The position numbers and the translations under genes are program-made. A stretch of DNA of 64,000 nt from Halichoerus grypus (taxonomy: Eukaryota; Chordata; Mammalia; Carnivora; Phocidae): the NCBI RefSeq assembly GCF_964656455.1, contig NC_135716.1:107168389-107232388 (forward strand). The letters run 5' to 3'. Below, piece after piece: positions 11,427 through 24,557 of the stretch. How positions within the stretch are numbered: the first letter of the stretch is position 1; each line of letters begins with the position of its first letter. The notes under the pieces are model-generated. The model was not told the origin of the DNA. It did no database searches and saw nothing but the letters and a program-made list of their open reading frames with translations.

Positions 11427-11604
11427 GGGGCGCCTGGGTGGCTCAGTCTGTTAAGCATCTGCCTTCAGCTCAGGTCATGATCCCAGGGTCCTGGGATTGA
11501 GTCCTGTATCGGGTTCCTTGCTCGGCATGCAGCCTTGCTTATGCTCACGCACATGCTCAATCTCTCTCTCTCTGACAAATAAATAAATAAAATCTTTTTA
11601 AAAA
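11427..11604 (+). mobile_element. Can-SINE, inserted at the tail of the nested L1
   Basis: GGGGCGCCTGGGTGGCTCAG head, CT-rich tract, and AAATAAATAAATAAAATCTT tail. It is flanked by ATCACATTTATA (11415-11426) and ATCACATTATA (11605-11615). Confidence 0.95.
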
Positions 11605-11869
11605 ATCACATTATACACATGAAATATATGCAGTTCTTACTTGTCACCTAATACCTCAGTAAATCCGGGGAGAATATGTAAATTAAAGCCTGCTTTAAAA
11701 AAAAAAAAAAAAGAAGAAGGCAGGAATAAGAGGCAGCTCTGATTGTGGAAAGGGCATGAGTGTTTGAATTAGAAGATCTCCAGGTATTAGTTTTGCCATT
11801 AATTAGGTTTTACTAGCTAAAAATATATTTTTTAGGCCTCTGTATTAGAAAAACCTTCAGTCCTACCCT

Positions 11870-12745
11870 CCTTTGTAGGGAAAAACCTAGTTTTCCACCT
11901 CCTGTGTTCCTCTTATGTATCTCCTTTACTACTCACTCAAACACTCACAACACTTCTGGTACCAAATGTGTGGGGTTTTTTTTCCACACCAAGAAATTCT
12001 CGGCAACATCAGCTGGGTGTCCTATGATTTAACTCAATTATGAGTTATCTACCTGGAGATTGTGTCAGATCTCACAGGTTAAGGACTCAGTCCCATAAGA
12101 ATTTTCCCATCCTACTTTAGGTGCCAATTTCAAGTAATAGGTCCCCAGCTTCCCCACAACTTCTGTAGGACTTATCTACAAATCAGAGTTTCCCACCACC
12201 ACCTTCTCAGGTTTGATTAATTTGCTAGAGTGGCTCACAGCATTTAGGGGAACATTTACTTGTATTTACCAGTATATTAAAGGATATGATAAAGGATACA
12301 GTTGAACAGTCAGATGAAGAGATACATAGGACAATGTCTGAGAGGGTACCAAGTGCAAGAGCTTCTGTCCCCATGGAGTTGAGGTATATTACCATCCTGG
12401 TAGTGGATGTGTTTACCCACCTGGAAGCTCTCTGAACCCTGTACCTTTGGGATTTTAATGGAGACTTCATCATGCAGGCGTGATGGATCATTAACTCCAT
12501 TTTTAGCCCTTCTCTCTTCTTAAGAGAATGGAGGGAAAGGCCGAAAATTCCAAGCTTCTAATCAGGGCTTGGTCTTTCTGGTGACCAGCCCCCATCCAGG
12601 AGCCCACCCAGAGTTATCTCGTTAGAACAAAAGACACTTCTATCACTGAGGAAATTACAAGGGTTTCAGGAACCAGAGCCAAAGACATTAGAACAAAAGA
12701 TGCTCCTAGTTCTCTTATCATAGGAAATTACAAGGGTAAGTTTCT
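11870..12745. mobile_element. LTR-like interspersed repeat, family uncertain
   Basis: The block TTAATTTGCTAGAGTGGCTC...GTTGAACAGTCAGATGAAGA...CTTTCTGGTGACCAGCCCCC matches a dispersed mammalian LTR-type repeat I remember but cannot name with certainty. It is non-coding. A short direct repeat, AGAACAAAAGA plus GGAAATTACAAGGG, occurs twice (12624-12664 and 12690-12737). It is judged a solitary LTR relic with no internal viral genes. Confidence 0.5.
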
Positions 12746-13496
12746 ATGTTTGATTTTACTCTATCAGACTTACAGGGAAAATCACCTTACTGTGTTCAAA
12801 TGTAATTTACTATAATATCTACTATAGTTGAGCTGCTGAAAACATAGAATAGACGTACTTAGATTATCTGGCAGAAACACTGATCTTAGATTAATTTTTC
12901 TAGCCCCAATTCTCTATCCCTTATAATTCCCTAGCACCTTACCCACCCTTTGTTTTTTTTTGTTTTTTTTTTTTTTTCAAATAAAATCTCCTGGAGTTAT
13001 CCCAATTTAAGTGTGAAATCTGTTTCTTGTTTGATGCATCCTGTTAAAAAACTTTTTAAAAAAAAATTTAAATCAACCTTAAAGATTTGGCTCATTTAAA
13101 AATACTTAAGTTTTAAATCACTTTCAGTACCATGAATGGAACTATGTGGGTGCTGTATAAAATTTCCATTTGTCTATTATTTGAATATCAACCCCATGAG
13201 AGATACCTCTGGGATTACAAGTAAGGTCTAGCCCTCTCTGGCTCTTCAAGAGACAGAGAAAAGGATGATCTAGTAACTAAAATTCAAAGACAATTATAAT
13301 GTCATATGTATATACAGATAATATAGTGTAGCTACCCTTTTATGGTGCTGGTAGTTCCTGGCTTTGTGATATTATCCTCTGTATTACAAGGAATCTATTT
13401 TCTTTTTCTTTTCTATACTTGTTCCTTTACTCAGTAATGGTGTTTATTGACATGTAATGATACCCATTGTTACTTATCATATTTCTGTATCTTTTT

Positions 13497-13667
13497 AAAA
13501 AAAAAAGATTTTTATTTATTTGATAGAGTGTGAGAGAGAGAGAGCACGAGCGGGGGAGAGGGGGCAGAGGGAAAGGGAAAAGCAGACTCCCCGCTGAGCA
13601 GGGAGCCCGATGTGGGACTCGATGCCAGGACCCTGGGATCATGACCTGAGCCAAAGGCAGACGCTTA
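13497..13667 (-). mobile_element. Can-SINE, antisense, head-truncated
   Basis: Antisense SINE from AAAAAAGATTTTTATTTATT to GCAGACGCTTA. The last 25 nt or so of the tRNA-like head (GAGCCACCCAGGCGCC) are missing and the sequence changes abruptly to TGTACCATG. Confidence 0.9.
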
Positions 13668-14849
13668 TGTACCATGTCTTTTGTGCATAAAATTCATTCA
13701 TTGTATTTGTTTATATTCCTACTCTGACTCTTTCTAGTTGTAATTTTAATTAGTAGATATATGTTAGATCAATGGACAGATTTAGACCTATATCGGCAGT
13801 TAGGCATTGGAAACAGATGTTTTGGACAGTCTCACCAGCACATATCATCATGTCTCCTCCTCTGTTCTTTACTCCTTTCCCACCCACCTCTGACAACATG
13901 GGATCTCTCCTCCAGCTGACTCATCCCTTACCTTAACCTGCTTCATAGTGAGAAACATTGATCATACTTGTCTTAGGTTATTTAATGAGAAATGGTTTAT
14001 AATCCAGATTTCTAGATATAGCATGTAAATTCTATCTACCTTTCTGTGATTGAAACTATCTAATAGTTTATGTAAAACAGGTGATGAGCATTGTGTTAAC
14101 AGAAGATAAATAATGATAAAAAATTTATTCAAGATTTTAGTGACATGCCTCCTCTTTCCTAATCATTTTCAAAGAGGTATGATTGATTAATCTGAGCACA
14201 CTGAACCAGGAATTTGTCCCCTTGAATTACCAAGACATAAAATATTTTTTCTTAGGAAAGAGAGTATTCAGACTTAAACTACTGACAACTGAAATTATGC
14301 TTTGATTATGCAAATAAACTTTACATTAAATTAGTATATGATTTAAACAAATTTAGAGAATTTTTCCCACAAGAGAACAGTGCCCAAGAAAACAGTGCCT
14401 ATCATATCAGGGCTACTTAATTAATATTTGCCAAAAGGAGGGAGGAATCAGAGGAAGGGGAGAAAAAAGGAGGGGGAAAGGGAGAGTGGGAGGAAAAATG
14501 TCTGCCTAACTTGGCTTTAACCTTTTGATTTTAACATTTCACATTTCCAAGTAGCAGTAGAAATCTGATTCATAACATTCACTGGATTGTTCAGTACTCT
14601 ACATTAATCAATAAGAATGTGTCAAAATTAGATACAAGACTCTTAATGGAAAAACATTCATATGGTGTTGTCTTGCCCTTGATTGTCTCCATATTTCAGA
14701 GAAGTACATGCTCATAGAAAGGAAGCTTAAGGTTAATTACAACCTTGTTTAGCACTTGGGGTGGGTGGATGGTAGTGGGTAGAAGAAAATAACCCTATTG
14801 CCATGGCATGATTTGTCCTGGGGTTTTGGAAGATGTTTTTCATATAATC

Positions 14850-14895
14850 ATTAAAGCTAAAATTAAAGATATATTAAAGCCAAAATTAAAGATAT
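14850..14895. repeat. 23-bp tandem duplication
   Basis: ATTAAAGCTAAAATTAAAGATAT is followed at once by the same sequence with one T-to-C change. Confidence 0.93.
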
Positions 14896-16199
14896 AATTT
14901 GCTGCTTAATAAATGATATACATTTTATAACTTCATTAAGGTTGCTACTTTCCTTAATTTTTGTAGACCGTGAGATTTTCAGTGAGGTGCATATTAACTG
15001 CAGAGATAATTATGTTTCTATATGTTAATAATTTTAAATGAAAAACACTTGAGCTATTTTCCAGCCACATGGGAGGAATCATTTACATCCTTAAAGGCTT
15101 ATTTTACCATTAACCCCTTCATTTGAGTAGAGTGGATAGCCATATGTAAAGTATTAATTCTTTTTACATTAGTGCTAATAGCAAGTATTTTAGACCCATT
15201 GGTGTGAGAGGATTAAAAGCCACAGCATTAGGCATGCACCAACATTTCTGAGATTAATCCTTGTTAGAGAAACCTAGCGGGAACATATAACTTGATTTTC
15301 TGTTTATTGATCAGATGCTTCTTGTTTCTTTTATCATGTGAAATGAAACTCTGCTGAGACAATATCATATTGCATTAATATGCTGAACTTAAACAATGCA
15401 ACACTGGATTCAATTGGTCTGTGTTACCCTTTCTGCTTGTATTACCACTTACTATAAATGCAGATTTTAGGGATAGATCTGTGGAGATGGTATACACCCT
15501 AAATATTTGGCATGATGGCCCAAATAACAGATAAGCCATTCATGCTTTTTCTAGTCAGAAAGTCATGTTAACAACAAAGCTCTGGGAATATTTACTTGTA
15601 TTTGTTAGAAGGGGTGTTAGGGATTCAGTGAATAATACATGCATTCTGAGATTTCGTTATATATTTTGAAAAGGGGAAAAGGATAATATTTCTGTGTCTT
15701 TTCATTTCTGTTATTCCCACCCCCACCCCACCCAACCCTATCTTGGTTGCTATGTTAGCTTAGACAGTATTTCCTGGCCTCTTATCCTCATGTTCACTTT
15801 AATTTGGCTGGATCCCAAGAGTGACATTTCAAATACTGACTAACTAGCAGAGCACAGGCATAGACCAATCAGGAGGTACAGCAGTTGTAAATGACTTGGT
15901 GGTAAACGACTTGATTATTTGGCTGAAACTTAGTCTGGCGTGGTGGTTGGCTTATCCTAATTTATCTGGATATCTTAAGCCACCTTGGATCATGGCAGCC
16001 AATGGATTCTTAGTGATTTCTATCCTAAAAGAAAGTTAGGAGAGAGTGGGAGATAAAGGTTGGAAGGGGAGAGACCATTCTACCTAAGATAATTATATCT
16101 GCTGATTCTTGTAAGTGGTTTTTGAGCTGTTAAAGGGACCCATATAAGTCAACTGTCTTACCTTTTCATAAAGGCACACTAGTTTATTATTAACAAATA

Positions 16200-16345
16200 A
16201 AATGTACACATACACATACATATACAGATATATGGTTACATATAGATCTTACTCATGTACCTGTAGTTGAAGTGGTGGACATGTGTGTGTACATATATAA
16301 TATATATTATACACATAGATACATACACACACATATGCAAAGTTT
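16200..16345. repeat. TA/CA-rich low-complexity sequence
   Basis: Degenerate ACATACACATAC and TATATAATATATATTATACA blocks separated by about 50 nt of ordinary sequence. Confidence 0.8.
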
Positions 16346-17534
16346 GTCCTCAGTTAACACGTGAGTTGGGTCTCCCAAAGTTTTACATGTGTAAGTAGGC
16401 ATTGACAATCATAAATTTATAACATTTTTTTTTGTCAGAGAGTATAGTACTTTTATGATATCTAAAAAAACTGTTTTTAGTTCCATAAAAGCTTCCCTGA
16501 ACCAGTCAGTGATCAAGAAAAAGTGTTTTATTTTGCTCTGAATTCCAGTCTCTCTCCCTCTTTCTTGCCTGCTTGTTGATCTGTGCCAGCTCTGGACTGA
16601 ATATCTATTCCACTTGGCTCTGGGTGTCTCTTCCTTGAACTCGGTAATTAGATTTATCCTTCACCACTTGACTAGGTCTGATATTCACCAATTTCTTTAC
16701 CATTTAAGATGTTGGCGCAATCTTGGCTTCTTTTGCATTATACCTCTAAATTTAGCATTGCATTACCTGTGGAAAAAATGAATGACTGGTGATATTACCC
16801 TCATAGAATAGCTCATTAAAACTGATCAACTTTGAGTGTATATAGAATAGGATTGGACTGGATTGGCACACTGGATAGGTTTAAATGTTATTATGTTTTC
16901 AAATCAATATATGTGTTTTAACTATTTGATTAATACTAATTTTAAGAGACAGAATAATATAAATTTCCATTACCAAAATTCACAGAGAAACAGATTCTAT
17001 TACTAATTCACTTCTGTTGACAGAGGCAGAGTCATTGTTCTTAAAATAAAAGTGTCAAAGTGATTCCCACCTCTATGTTTTCTTGCTTTCTTTTCAGAAA
17101 CTTTTTAAACCAATCAAATTTACATGGACTACATTAAATATTTAAAAATCAAATGATAAAAAAGAAATCACCCCTGCCTGGTTAAAAGCACCATACTCTG
17201 CTCTATTGGTTTTAGAATATCAGTTGACTACCACTACCAAATTTGGGCTTTTCAAAACTTGTGAATCTGTTACACAATTGATAAACAGAGATAAGACAGC
17301 TCATGTGAAAGGAATATATCTGTAATTTGTATTTTCACTGGATGTTGATTTCTGTGTTGGAGGAAACAAGACAAATGTAATTTTTGCCAGAAGTTCATGT
17401 AAAACCTCAAGTTACCTCTTGCATTTAAATTTTTTTAGTCTAGTATGATTTTAATTTTACTTATAAATGTGTGCTCTGAGCTGATGCCTTATTAATCCAC
17501 TCTTATTTTTTCTCTGACCTGAAGCACAGCATTT

Positions 17535-17567
17535 ATCCATCCATCCATGCATCCCTCCATCCATCCT
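17535..17567. repeat. (CATC)n short tandem repeat
   Basis: Imperfect CATCCATCCATGCATCCCTC repeats. Confidence 0.9.
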
Positions 17568-17579
17568 GTTCTTTGTTCC

Positions 17580-17790
17580 TTCATTTAGTAAACATTTACT
17601 GACCATCCCTTATACGCAGCTGCTATTATGATTGGCACTCTACATAATTTCATTTGATCCTCACAGCAGTCTTCCAAGACAAATACTAGTATTTTAATTT
17701 TGCAATTAAGAAGGCTAATGCCCAAAGTTAAGCAACTTGTCAACATCATATTGTTAAGAGTATTCTGCTCATCTTAATGTTTCCTAGTAT
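17580..17790 (-). mobile_element. MIR relic
   Basis: The complement of MIR: AACATTTACTGACC...TTTGATCCTCACAGCAGTCT...AAGTTAAGCAACTTGTCAAC. Confidence 0.7.
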
Positions 17791-17864
17791 ATTCTTTGCA
17801 ACAGAGAGAGCACTTAATGCTTATAATTGAATGAATAAATGAAGTAGAATACATTTTACTGCAG

Positions 17865-18085
17865 CTAACACCTATTTAGTGCCCATTAAGTACCATAAAC
17901 ATTTCTAGGCTTTCCTATATATTCTCTCATTCCCTTACTACGAGCCCCAATTAGCTTGGTGCTATTAATTACCTTATATCTGTTTTATAGATGAGGGGCC
18001 TGTGGAAAAGGTGGTTAATTAATGTGCTCAAGATCATACCCCTGGTAAACAGCAGAGTCAGGAATTTAGGCTGTGGCTCTGGAGT
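17865..18085 (-). mobile_element. MIR relic
   Basis: GTGCCCATTAAGTACCATAA...TTTTATAGATGAGGGGCC...AACAGCAGAGTCAGGAATTT follows the MIR complement through its tRNA-derived part (GGCTCTGGAGTCTATGGCTT). Confidence 0.75.
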
Positions 18086-18364
18086 CTATGGCTTCACCAC
18101 CTTTTTTTTTTTTTTGGTCTGTCACTGTACATGATGCATTGTGAATGCTCAAAAACTGTTTGCTGCATTGATGACAGTGATGATGTGGAATAAGAAATTT
18201 TGTCTGATGTACTGAGAAAGCTATTTTATAGTAATTGTAAAATTTTCAAATTACAGTTACATGGATTGTCTCTTTAAATCCCTAGAACCACCTTATATTC
18301 ATTCTACTTTTAACAACAAAATATCTTATTTTTTTAAGATGATGTCTGCATTTATGTATAAATG

Positions 18365-18455
18365 ATTATTATATATACATATATATCATATACATACATA
18401 CATATATATATATATACACACACATACATAATCATATATATACAGAGAGAGAGGG
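18365..18455. repeat. TA/CA/GA simple repeats
   Basis: Alternating TATATACATATA and ACACACAC tracts followed by AGAGAGAGAGGGAGAGG. Confidence 0.88.
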
Positions 18456-19814
18456 AGAGGGGAAGAAGATGGGTATAGTATAGGTAGAGATATAAAACTA
18501 ATGCTTAAACTGGTGTGTCTTCTCTTTCTCACATCAAAGTCAATTTGCATTTTTAACCCCCCCCCCCAAATGTGCCAGTGTACCTGGATATATGGTTTGG
18601 AAATAACTAATCATGATTTTAATAAGCAATGCATTCTTTTAATTGCTTAAAAATAAGGGTTTTCACATGAAGATGCTAGGCACAAAATTATAATATTTAT
18701 AAAGAAATTTGAGATGGAAAGAGTAACGTCACCTTAAATCATGTAACAGTAAAACAAACCACTATGGAGTCTCTCTCTTGTAGTCATTTGATTGTATGCC
18801 CACCAAGATAGCTTTGCTTTTTAACCCATTGTGTACACATTTTTCAGTATTTCATTCTGTCAATAGAGGACCCTGAAAGCAGTGAGGGTAATGAAGAGGA
18901 ATGATAGTTTAGATGTATTCTTTCCTGGAATGCCAGTTGAATTAAATCTCTCATTCCCACTGCAGACATACAAATCTATAATCTCCTTTCAAGATGTATC
19001 CAGAATCAGGAGTCTGCATTCTTTTATTCTTGGTCAGGAGATTAAAATTGATCACAGCCACACAAGGGAGTCAGCTGTACTATCACAGCTCAATGTGGTT
19101 AACGAGGACAGCGCTTGCCTTCTGTTCTCCTTAACCGTGCTCTTACAAGTTACAAATATTATTGATTTTAGGGGTCATCCAAGGCTGTGGGGAGGTTGTG
19201 AGACTTGACAATATTTTGCTGTTTTTAAGGGATAAGAGCTATGAGCCCTGATAACAACTGGGACAGGTATAGTTTAAATTTGACAAATGAAGATTTATAC
19301 TTTTTGAGCTGGCAAAGTCCTTCATGTAGAAATAATGAATGAAAATTTGATAGTTGATTTAACATAGGTCAAGTGACTTGCAATGAAAGAAGGAAAATAA
19401 TGCTTTAATTATTACCCTTTCACTAAAATGAATTGGTGATAGGTTTGTCATTGTAGATCTGTGCTTTAAACAAATGAATAGTGCTTAGAAGATCCTTTTA
19501 CAAGACATCATTTAAATTTAAGTAGGCATAGTTTACCTAAAATCATTTGAAACTGTAGTGTAGGTGGGATGATACGTGAATAATTACCTACTAATCTTTA
19601 AAGCATTTTTTTTTTCTTTCTGGTGAATAAAACTACTGTATTAACATTCAGAAAATTAAAGGTGCCACAGATCATTGTATGCTAAATTTTCAAAGACTAG
19701 GTTCAAGCTTCTCTTACTTTTCTCTAATAATGTAGATTATATGCTATCCTGAATATATATTTTATGTAACGGTGGAGGAAACACTGTATTTAAGAATTTC
19801 TATTAGATTAAATG

Positions 19815-19985
19815 TGGTTTAAGTACTTACTAGCTATGAGATTTTAGAAAGCTTATTTTACTGCCTTCAACCTCAGTTTGCTCACCTTTAAATGGTCATA
19901 AAGGTGTCTAGCTGAGAGAGTTCTCATGAGGCTCAAATATACATGAAATAGTTTTAAGTAATAAAACACTCTCCAAGTGTAAACT
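19815..19985 (+). mobile_element. MIR relic
   Basis: TACTTACTAGCTATGAGATT...CAACCTCAGTTTGCTCACCT...TTCTCATGAGGCTCAAATAT matches the MIR core, diverged. Confidence 0.7.
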
Positions 19986-20317
19986 CTTAAAATATTATTA
20001 CTGAGCCTGCACTTAAGACAGTTGGTGGTAGAAAGATCTTCTGAAATATAATTTTCTCTCTTTTTCTTTATAATCTATAGAACACGTTGGCAAGATAGCA
20101 AGTTAGGGTTAGAAAAGAGTCCATTCGGGCTACAATGTAAAACTTAATGGGCTAGATTAAATTACTGATGTTGGCTTTACATGCACCACGCTCTAAGAAG
20201 CAGAACTCAAACAGCTTAGCATTAGAATATTACTTTAGAAAAATATGAAAATAATTACAATTATAAGAAATGGCCCTAAAACCATATATTGGAATAGAAA
20301 TCATGTGTTGAGAAACT

Positions 20318-20456
20318 GAAATATATAATATATATATTATATATATCATATGTATCGTATTTATATATATATGGTGTGTGTGTGTGTATATATATGTGTG
20401 TGTGTATATATATATATATGTATGTATGGTGTATATATATAGTGTGTGTGTGTGTG
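20318..20456. repeat. Compound TA/TG dinucleotide repeat
   Basis: Alternating TATATA and TGTGTGTG blocks over about 140 bp. The tyrosine/isoleucine-rich open frame across it on the - strand is an artefact. Confidence 0.93.
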
Positions 20457-20536
20457 ACACCAAAGCATTGACTACTGTCGTTAAACCAAAGGTGTTTGGG
20501 ATAGAATTCATTAATTTGTTGTTGTTGTTGTTATTG

Positions 20537-20662
20537 TTTTTTAAGTAGGCTCCACGTCCAGCATGGAGCCCAGTGTGGGGCTCAAAATCAGGACCCTGAG
20601 ATTGAGACCCAAGCTGAAACCAAGAGTCGGACGCTTAACCAACTGAGCCACCCAGGCACTCC
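20537..20662 (-). mobile_element. Can-SINE, old truncated copy
   Basis: Complement of the SINE 5' half only: GTAGGCTCCACGTCCAGCA...CCAACTGAGCCACCCAGGCA. It is preceded by a (TTG)n tract at 20516-20535 in place of the usual AT tail. Confidence 0.88.
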
Positions 20663-21004
20663 AATTTTTTGTTGATTTTTAAAAGTGTGAGATTTTTATT
20701 GAACTGTCAATATATATGCTCTATACACTATGGTTAGAGTGGTATAGGCGTTTTTGAGTATAATTTAATTTTTTAATTTGTATATAGTGTATAGTTCAAA
20801 GGGAATTTAAATATAATTTCAAAAGAGCAACACAGAGTCTCAGTTTGATCTCCCTGATTAATTCGCCATCTGCTGTTACTATAGTTTATTTATCTAGTAG
20901 TAGGAAAAGAGATCATTTGCCTATATGATGGGCTCCAATTATAGTGAAAAAAAATTATTATTAATTAAATTTCTCATGGCTGTATAATACTTCATGATTC
21001 AAGA

Positions 21005-21170
21005 GCCCTTAAAACAGCTCAAGGGAGGTGGTGCTAAAAGCTTAATTTTACAGAAGAGGAAACTAAGGCATAGAGAGGTAGGCTGATTTGCTATACATCA
21101 CACAGATAGTAGATGAGGAAATTGAGAGCAAACCTAGGGATTGCTACCTTGACCACGCATTTCACCTGCC
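21005..21170 (-). mobile_element. MIR relic
   Basis: TTTTACAGAAGAGGAAACTA...GGCATAGAGAGGTAGG...CACACAGATAGTAGATGAGG is the MIR complement. Confidence 0.72.
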
Positions 21171-21939
21171 TGGGAGTATGTGGTTTTGCTTCAGAGGTCA
21201 GAAAATTTATTGCAGGGTGAACCACACATGAATGTGCACTTTTGCAGAATTTCTAAACCCAGAAGAGGAAGAACAACACCTCCCTAATTCAAAGCTTCAG
21301 TTTTCAGAGAAGCCCTTCTAAAAATTGGTTTTAATCAAACAAGTATTGTATAAGCTAAGTTATATCCATTTTGTATTATCCACTCACAACTTAATTAATG
21401 TGGTGTTGTCATTATTGACTAATTCTTTCTTCTTGAAAACATTCTATTGTGAATATATTCTCCATTAATACTGATTCCTAGGAAGACATGTGGTATATTC
21501 CTCCTCTAGCAAAATCTTTCTTCCTATACTTTGTCTGCATACCACTAGAATATTTTGTAGTGTGGGTATCAGCATAGGGTTTATCCTCTTGCCTCTTCTG
21601 ATTTGCCTAATTTTAATTAAATTGATTCTCATCGTTGTAATATATATATTTGTATTTTGTTGTTTTTGTTCTCTTTTATATTCCCTCTCAATAAATCTCC
21701 TTTAGTTATATTATTTCTAAAATTAATTGTAGGTCAGTAACCTTGTATTATACTTAAAATTCAAGGGTGAATCCTAAAATTTAAAAAGTACTCAAAAATT
21801 CTTTTGAACACCTGTTTCTTTGTGCTTTTTAGTATATATTTTTATATACTAGATAATTTTTAAAAAATTGTGTGTATTCTGTAGACAAGAAAGTTTGAAC
21901 TCATACCTCTCTTCTCCTGGCTTCCGTTATACCACTTTC

Positions 21940-22146
21940 CTTTTTTTTTTTTTAAAGATTATTTATTTATTTATTTGACAGAGAGAGACACAGCGAGAGA
22001 GGGAACACAAGCAGAGGGGAGTGGGAGAGGGAGAAGCAGGCTTCCCGCAGAGCAGGGAGCCCGATGCGGGGCTCGATTCCAGGACCCTGGCATCATGACC
22101 TGAGCCGAAAGCAGATGCTTAACGACTGAGCCACCCAAGCACCACG
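21940..22146 (-). mobile_element. Can-SINE, antisense, with 17-bp target-site duplication
   Basis: Full antisense copy. Flanking direct repeats TCCGTTATACCACTTTC at 21923-21939 and 22147-22163 are identical. Confidence 0.97.
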
Positions 22147-22163
22147 TCCGTTATACCACTTTC

Positions 22164-23570
22164 TCCTGCATCTCTTCTATCCTCAATCTATTTGGGTTCT
22201 TCTCCCTCTTTCCTTCTTTAGATGTTGGTATGTTATCTAGGGCTTTACTCTTAGCCTTCTTTTCTGTTTACTGTATACACTCACTCTAGGATTAGCTCAT
22301 TAGCATTCATGACTTCTAGTGCAATCTTTTTGCTCATAATTTTCAAATCTGTTTGAAATGATTCAGGCATGAATTTTTACCTGTTTATTACCTAGAGGAC
22401 AACTCTCTTGGATGTCCCACATTCCATTACATATATCCAAATGGAACAACAATGTTCCCCTAGGACCTGTGCCTCCTCCACTGTACTGGATTAGTCAAGC
22501 ACACCACTCCCACCAAAACAGAAAATTAAGACCTAAATTTCCCCCTGTCTTTCCCTCTATTCTCTACAACTACTAGGGACCAAGTTCTATGAAATTAACT
22601 CCTAAATATCTCTGGGGTATGTTTTTATTCTCCTGTATCCCCACTGTCAGTATTTCAGTGTGAGTCCTCTTCTTTTCCCTTTAAAGTTACTGTAATAGGA
22701 GAAGAGAGTAAAAATACACCTCCAGGGAATCCAGAGTCACATTTTCAAATGCCATATACAGAATTTCTTTGAAGTATTAAAATTTCATTCAAAATTTGCT
22801 TTTCATTCCTCATTATCTCTTTATCTGTACTAATATAAACACCATAATTTAAATTGCTTATCTTTGAGTGAAATTCTTGCTTTGGGAGGATAAGTTTTGG
22901 ACCCTCCCTGCAATGCCATGCTAATGAAGGTTACTAGCAATCCAGGTTGAGGAGTATAAGAAGTGTCCCTTTCTTATCTGGATTTATGCACTATCCCCTT
23001 ACATGCACCATCCCCTTACTCCCATCATTCTCACTGCCTATAAATCAGTTCCACACACTGCTACCAATTTGTCCTTCTTGATGTCCAAAGCTGATTATAT
23101 AATTTCCCTGCAGTATCTTTTCAACGTAAAATCCAAATTCCTTGGTATGACTTGCATGGTCCTTCATGGTGTGGTGTCTGCCTATCTGTCAGATTTAAAT
23201 TTTGCCATTCCCTGTCCCCTCCTGTCTGCTCCCCTGGATCCCAGTCTAGTCAACATCTTACCCCTTTATACCTTTGTGTATGCCACTCATTATTACCCCA
23301 CCCCTTTTTTTAACCACTGGAAATGTTCATCTTTCAAGACTCAGCTTGAGCATCTTGGTCTCCAGTCCAGGTGAAATGTGCTTTATATGTGCTCCTGTGC
23401 ACTTGGCTATGTATCCCTCTATCATGGCACTTAACTTGCTTTATTCTAAGTTTCTGATTACATGTCCTTCTCCCATTAGATTGGAAACTGTTCATCTATG
23501 TATCCCTTGCACCTAATATGTTAGCTAGCACATAGTAGGCATTCAATAAATATTAGTGAATAAGTAGTTA
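22164..23570 (+). mobile_element. LINE-2, long 3' portion
   Basis: About 1.4 kb of L2-like sequence in sense. It includes the end of the ORF2 region (CTCTTGGATGTCCCACATTC, AACTCCTAAATATCTCT), then AAAATCCAAATTCCTTGGTA, CTTTCAAGACTCAGCTTGAG, and the 3' terminus ...GCACATAGTAGGCATTCAAT. Frames at 23003-23516 are relic fragments without an intact reverse transcriptase. Confidence 0.75.
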
Positions 23571-23939
23571 AATGAAACGTCAAAGATTTCTATTCCTAAC
23601 TGATCTCAATCACAATTAAAAGTCACAGCTGGTATCCAAATCTAAAAATTGACCATAAGAGACAGTACGTTTATTTGGCTTTTTTATGTAACAAAAATTT
23701 CAGAACTAGATATTCAACCAGTATACATTGAACCTGCCAAATTTTACATCATTAGTTACAAATATTTAAGAAATTTCAGTTGGCACTAAGTTTCAAACGT
23801 TATGTGTAGTTTTGTTGCTGTTACAGTTGCTGTAGTGGTGTTGTATATTAAAATTATGTTAAATATCAAGAAAAAAAATATCAAGGAAGGTAGAAGTATG
23901 AAAATAATAGGATTTTGACATTTAAAATACATAAAGTCC

Positions 23940-24115
23940 ATTTTATTTATTAGCATTTGCCGTATGCCAGTCACTGTGCTAAGCAGTTACCATATTATTG
24001 AGATATGTTATCTCAATTTATCTCCTCGTAAGGTAGGTTTTATAGATAAGGAAATTGAGACTTAAAATAACTGTGATTATGCAAGGTTACATAGCTAATA
24101 CATAAAGGAGTAATG
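23940..24115 (-). mobile_element. MIR relic
   Basis: TTAGCATTTGCCGTATGCCA...GGTAGGTTTTATAGATAAGG...GCAAGGTTACATAGCTAATA is the MIR complement. Confidence 0.75.
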
Positions 24116-24557
24116 ATATGAACATAGTTATCTTTGATGTCAAAACCATTACTTTCTCTTACATCAGGCCTAACATACTTACAGATTCTCGTATACAATG
24201 GTATTCATTCATGGTGTATAGTGATTGTCGAGTATGGATAATGACATTGCATTTTGGCATTTACAACCACACTCAGCATTTGGAATGGAATTTGGATAAA
24301 TAGTACAGTGTAATTGATTTAATCTTGGTGAATGTGATTCTTTAACCACTTTTGAGTTACTTAGAGCATATAATGAAAGGTATAGACCCTTTGCACACAT
24401 ACACAGTAAAATGATATTGAAGGGGTTCAGAATGGGCCTCCCCAAAATGTGTCACTTTAGGATGTGGATTACTTTGAGCTGAAGTCAGTCAAGGCCCAAA
24501 AAACTCAGGAAGAGCTTTTACTTCCTACTTAACTACCTAAAAGAAATTAGAGGGCCT

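Larger units (their letters stand above)
13668..17579. other. AT-rich intronic sequence, no gene
   Basis: No exon or named transposon was seen. It contains a 23-bp tandem duplication (14850-14895), a TA/CA-rich patch (16200-16345) and no Can-SINE. The low density of recognisable repeats means parts may be conserved non-coding DNA, but this cannot be told from one sequence. Confidence 0.45.

Noticed and set aside
11870..12745. Possible endogenous retrovirus with genes
   Set aside because: Only LTR-like sequence is present. No gag, pol or env coding remnant was recognised on either side.
18882..19208. 108-codon open frame starting MRVMKRND
   Set aside because: No recognisable domain, no splice or promoter context and no related copy. 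Open frames of this size occur by chance in 64 kb.
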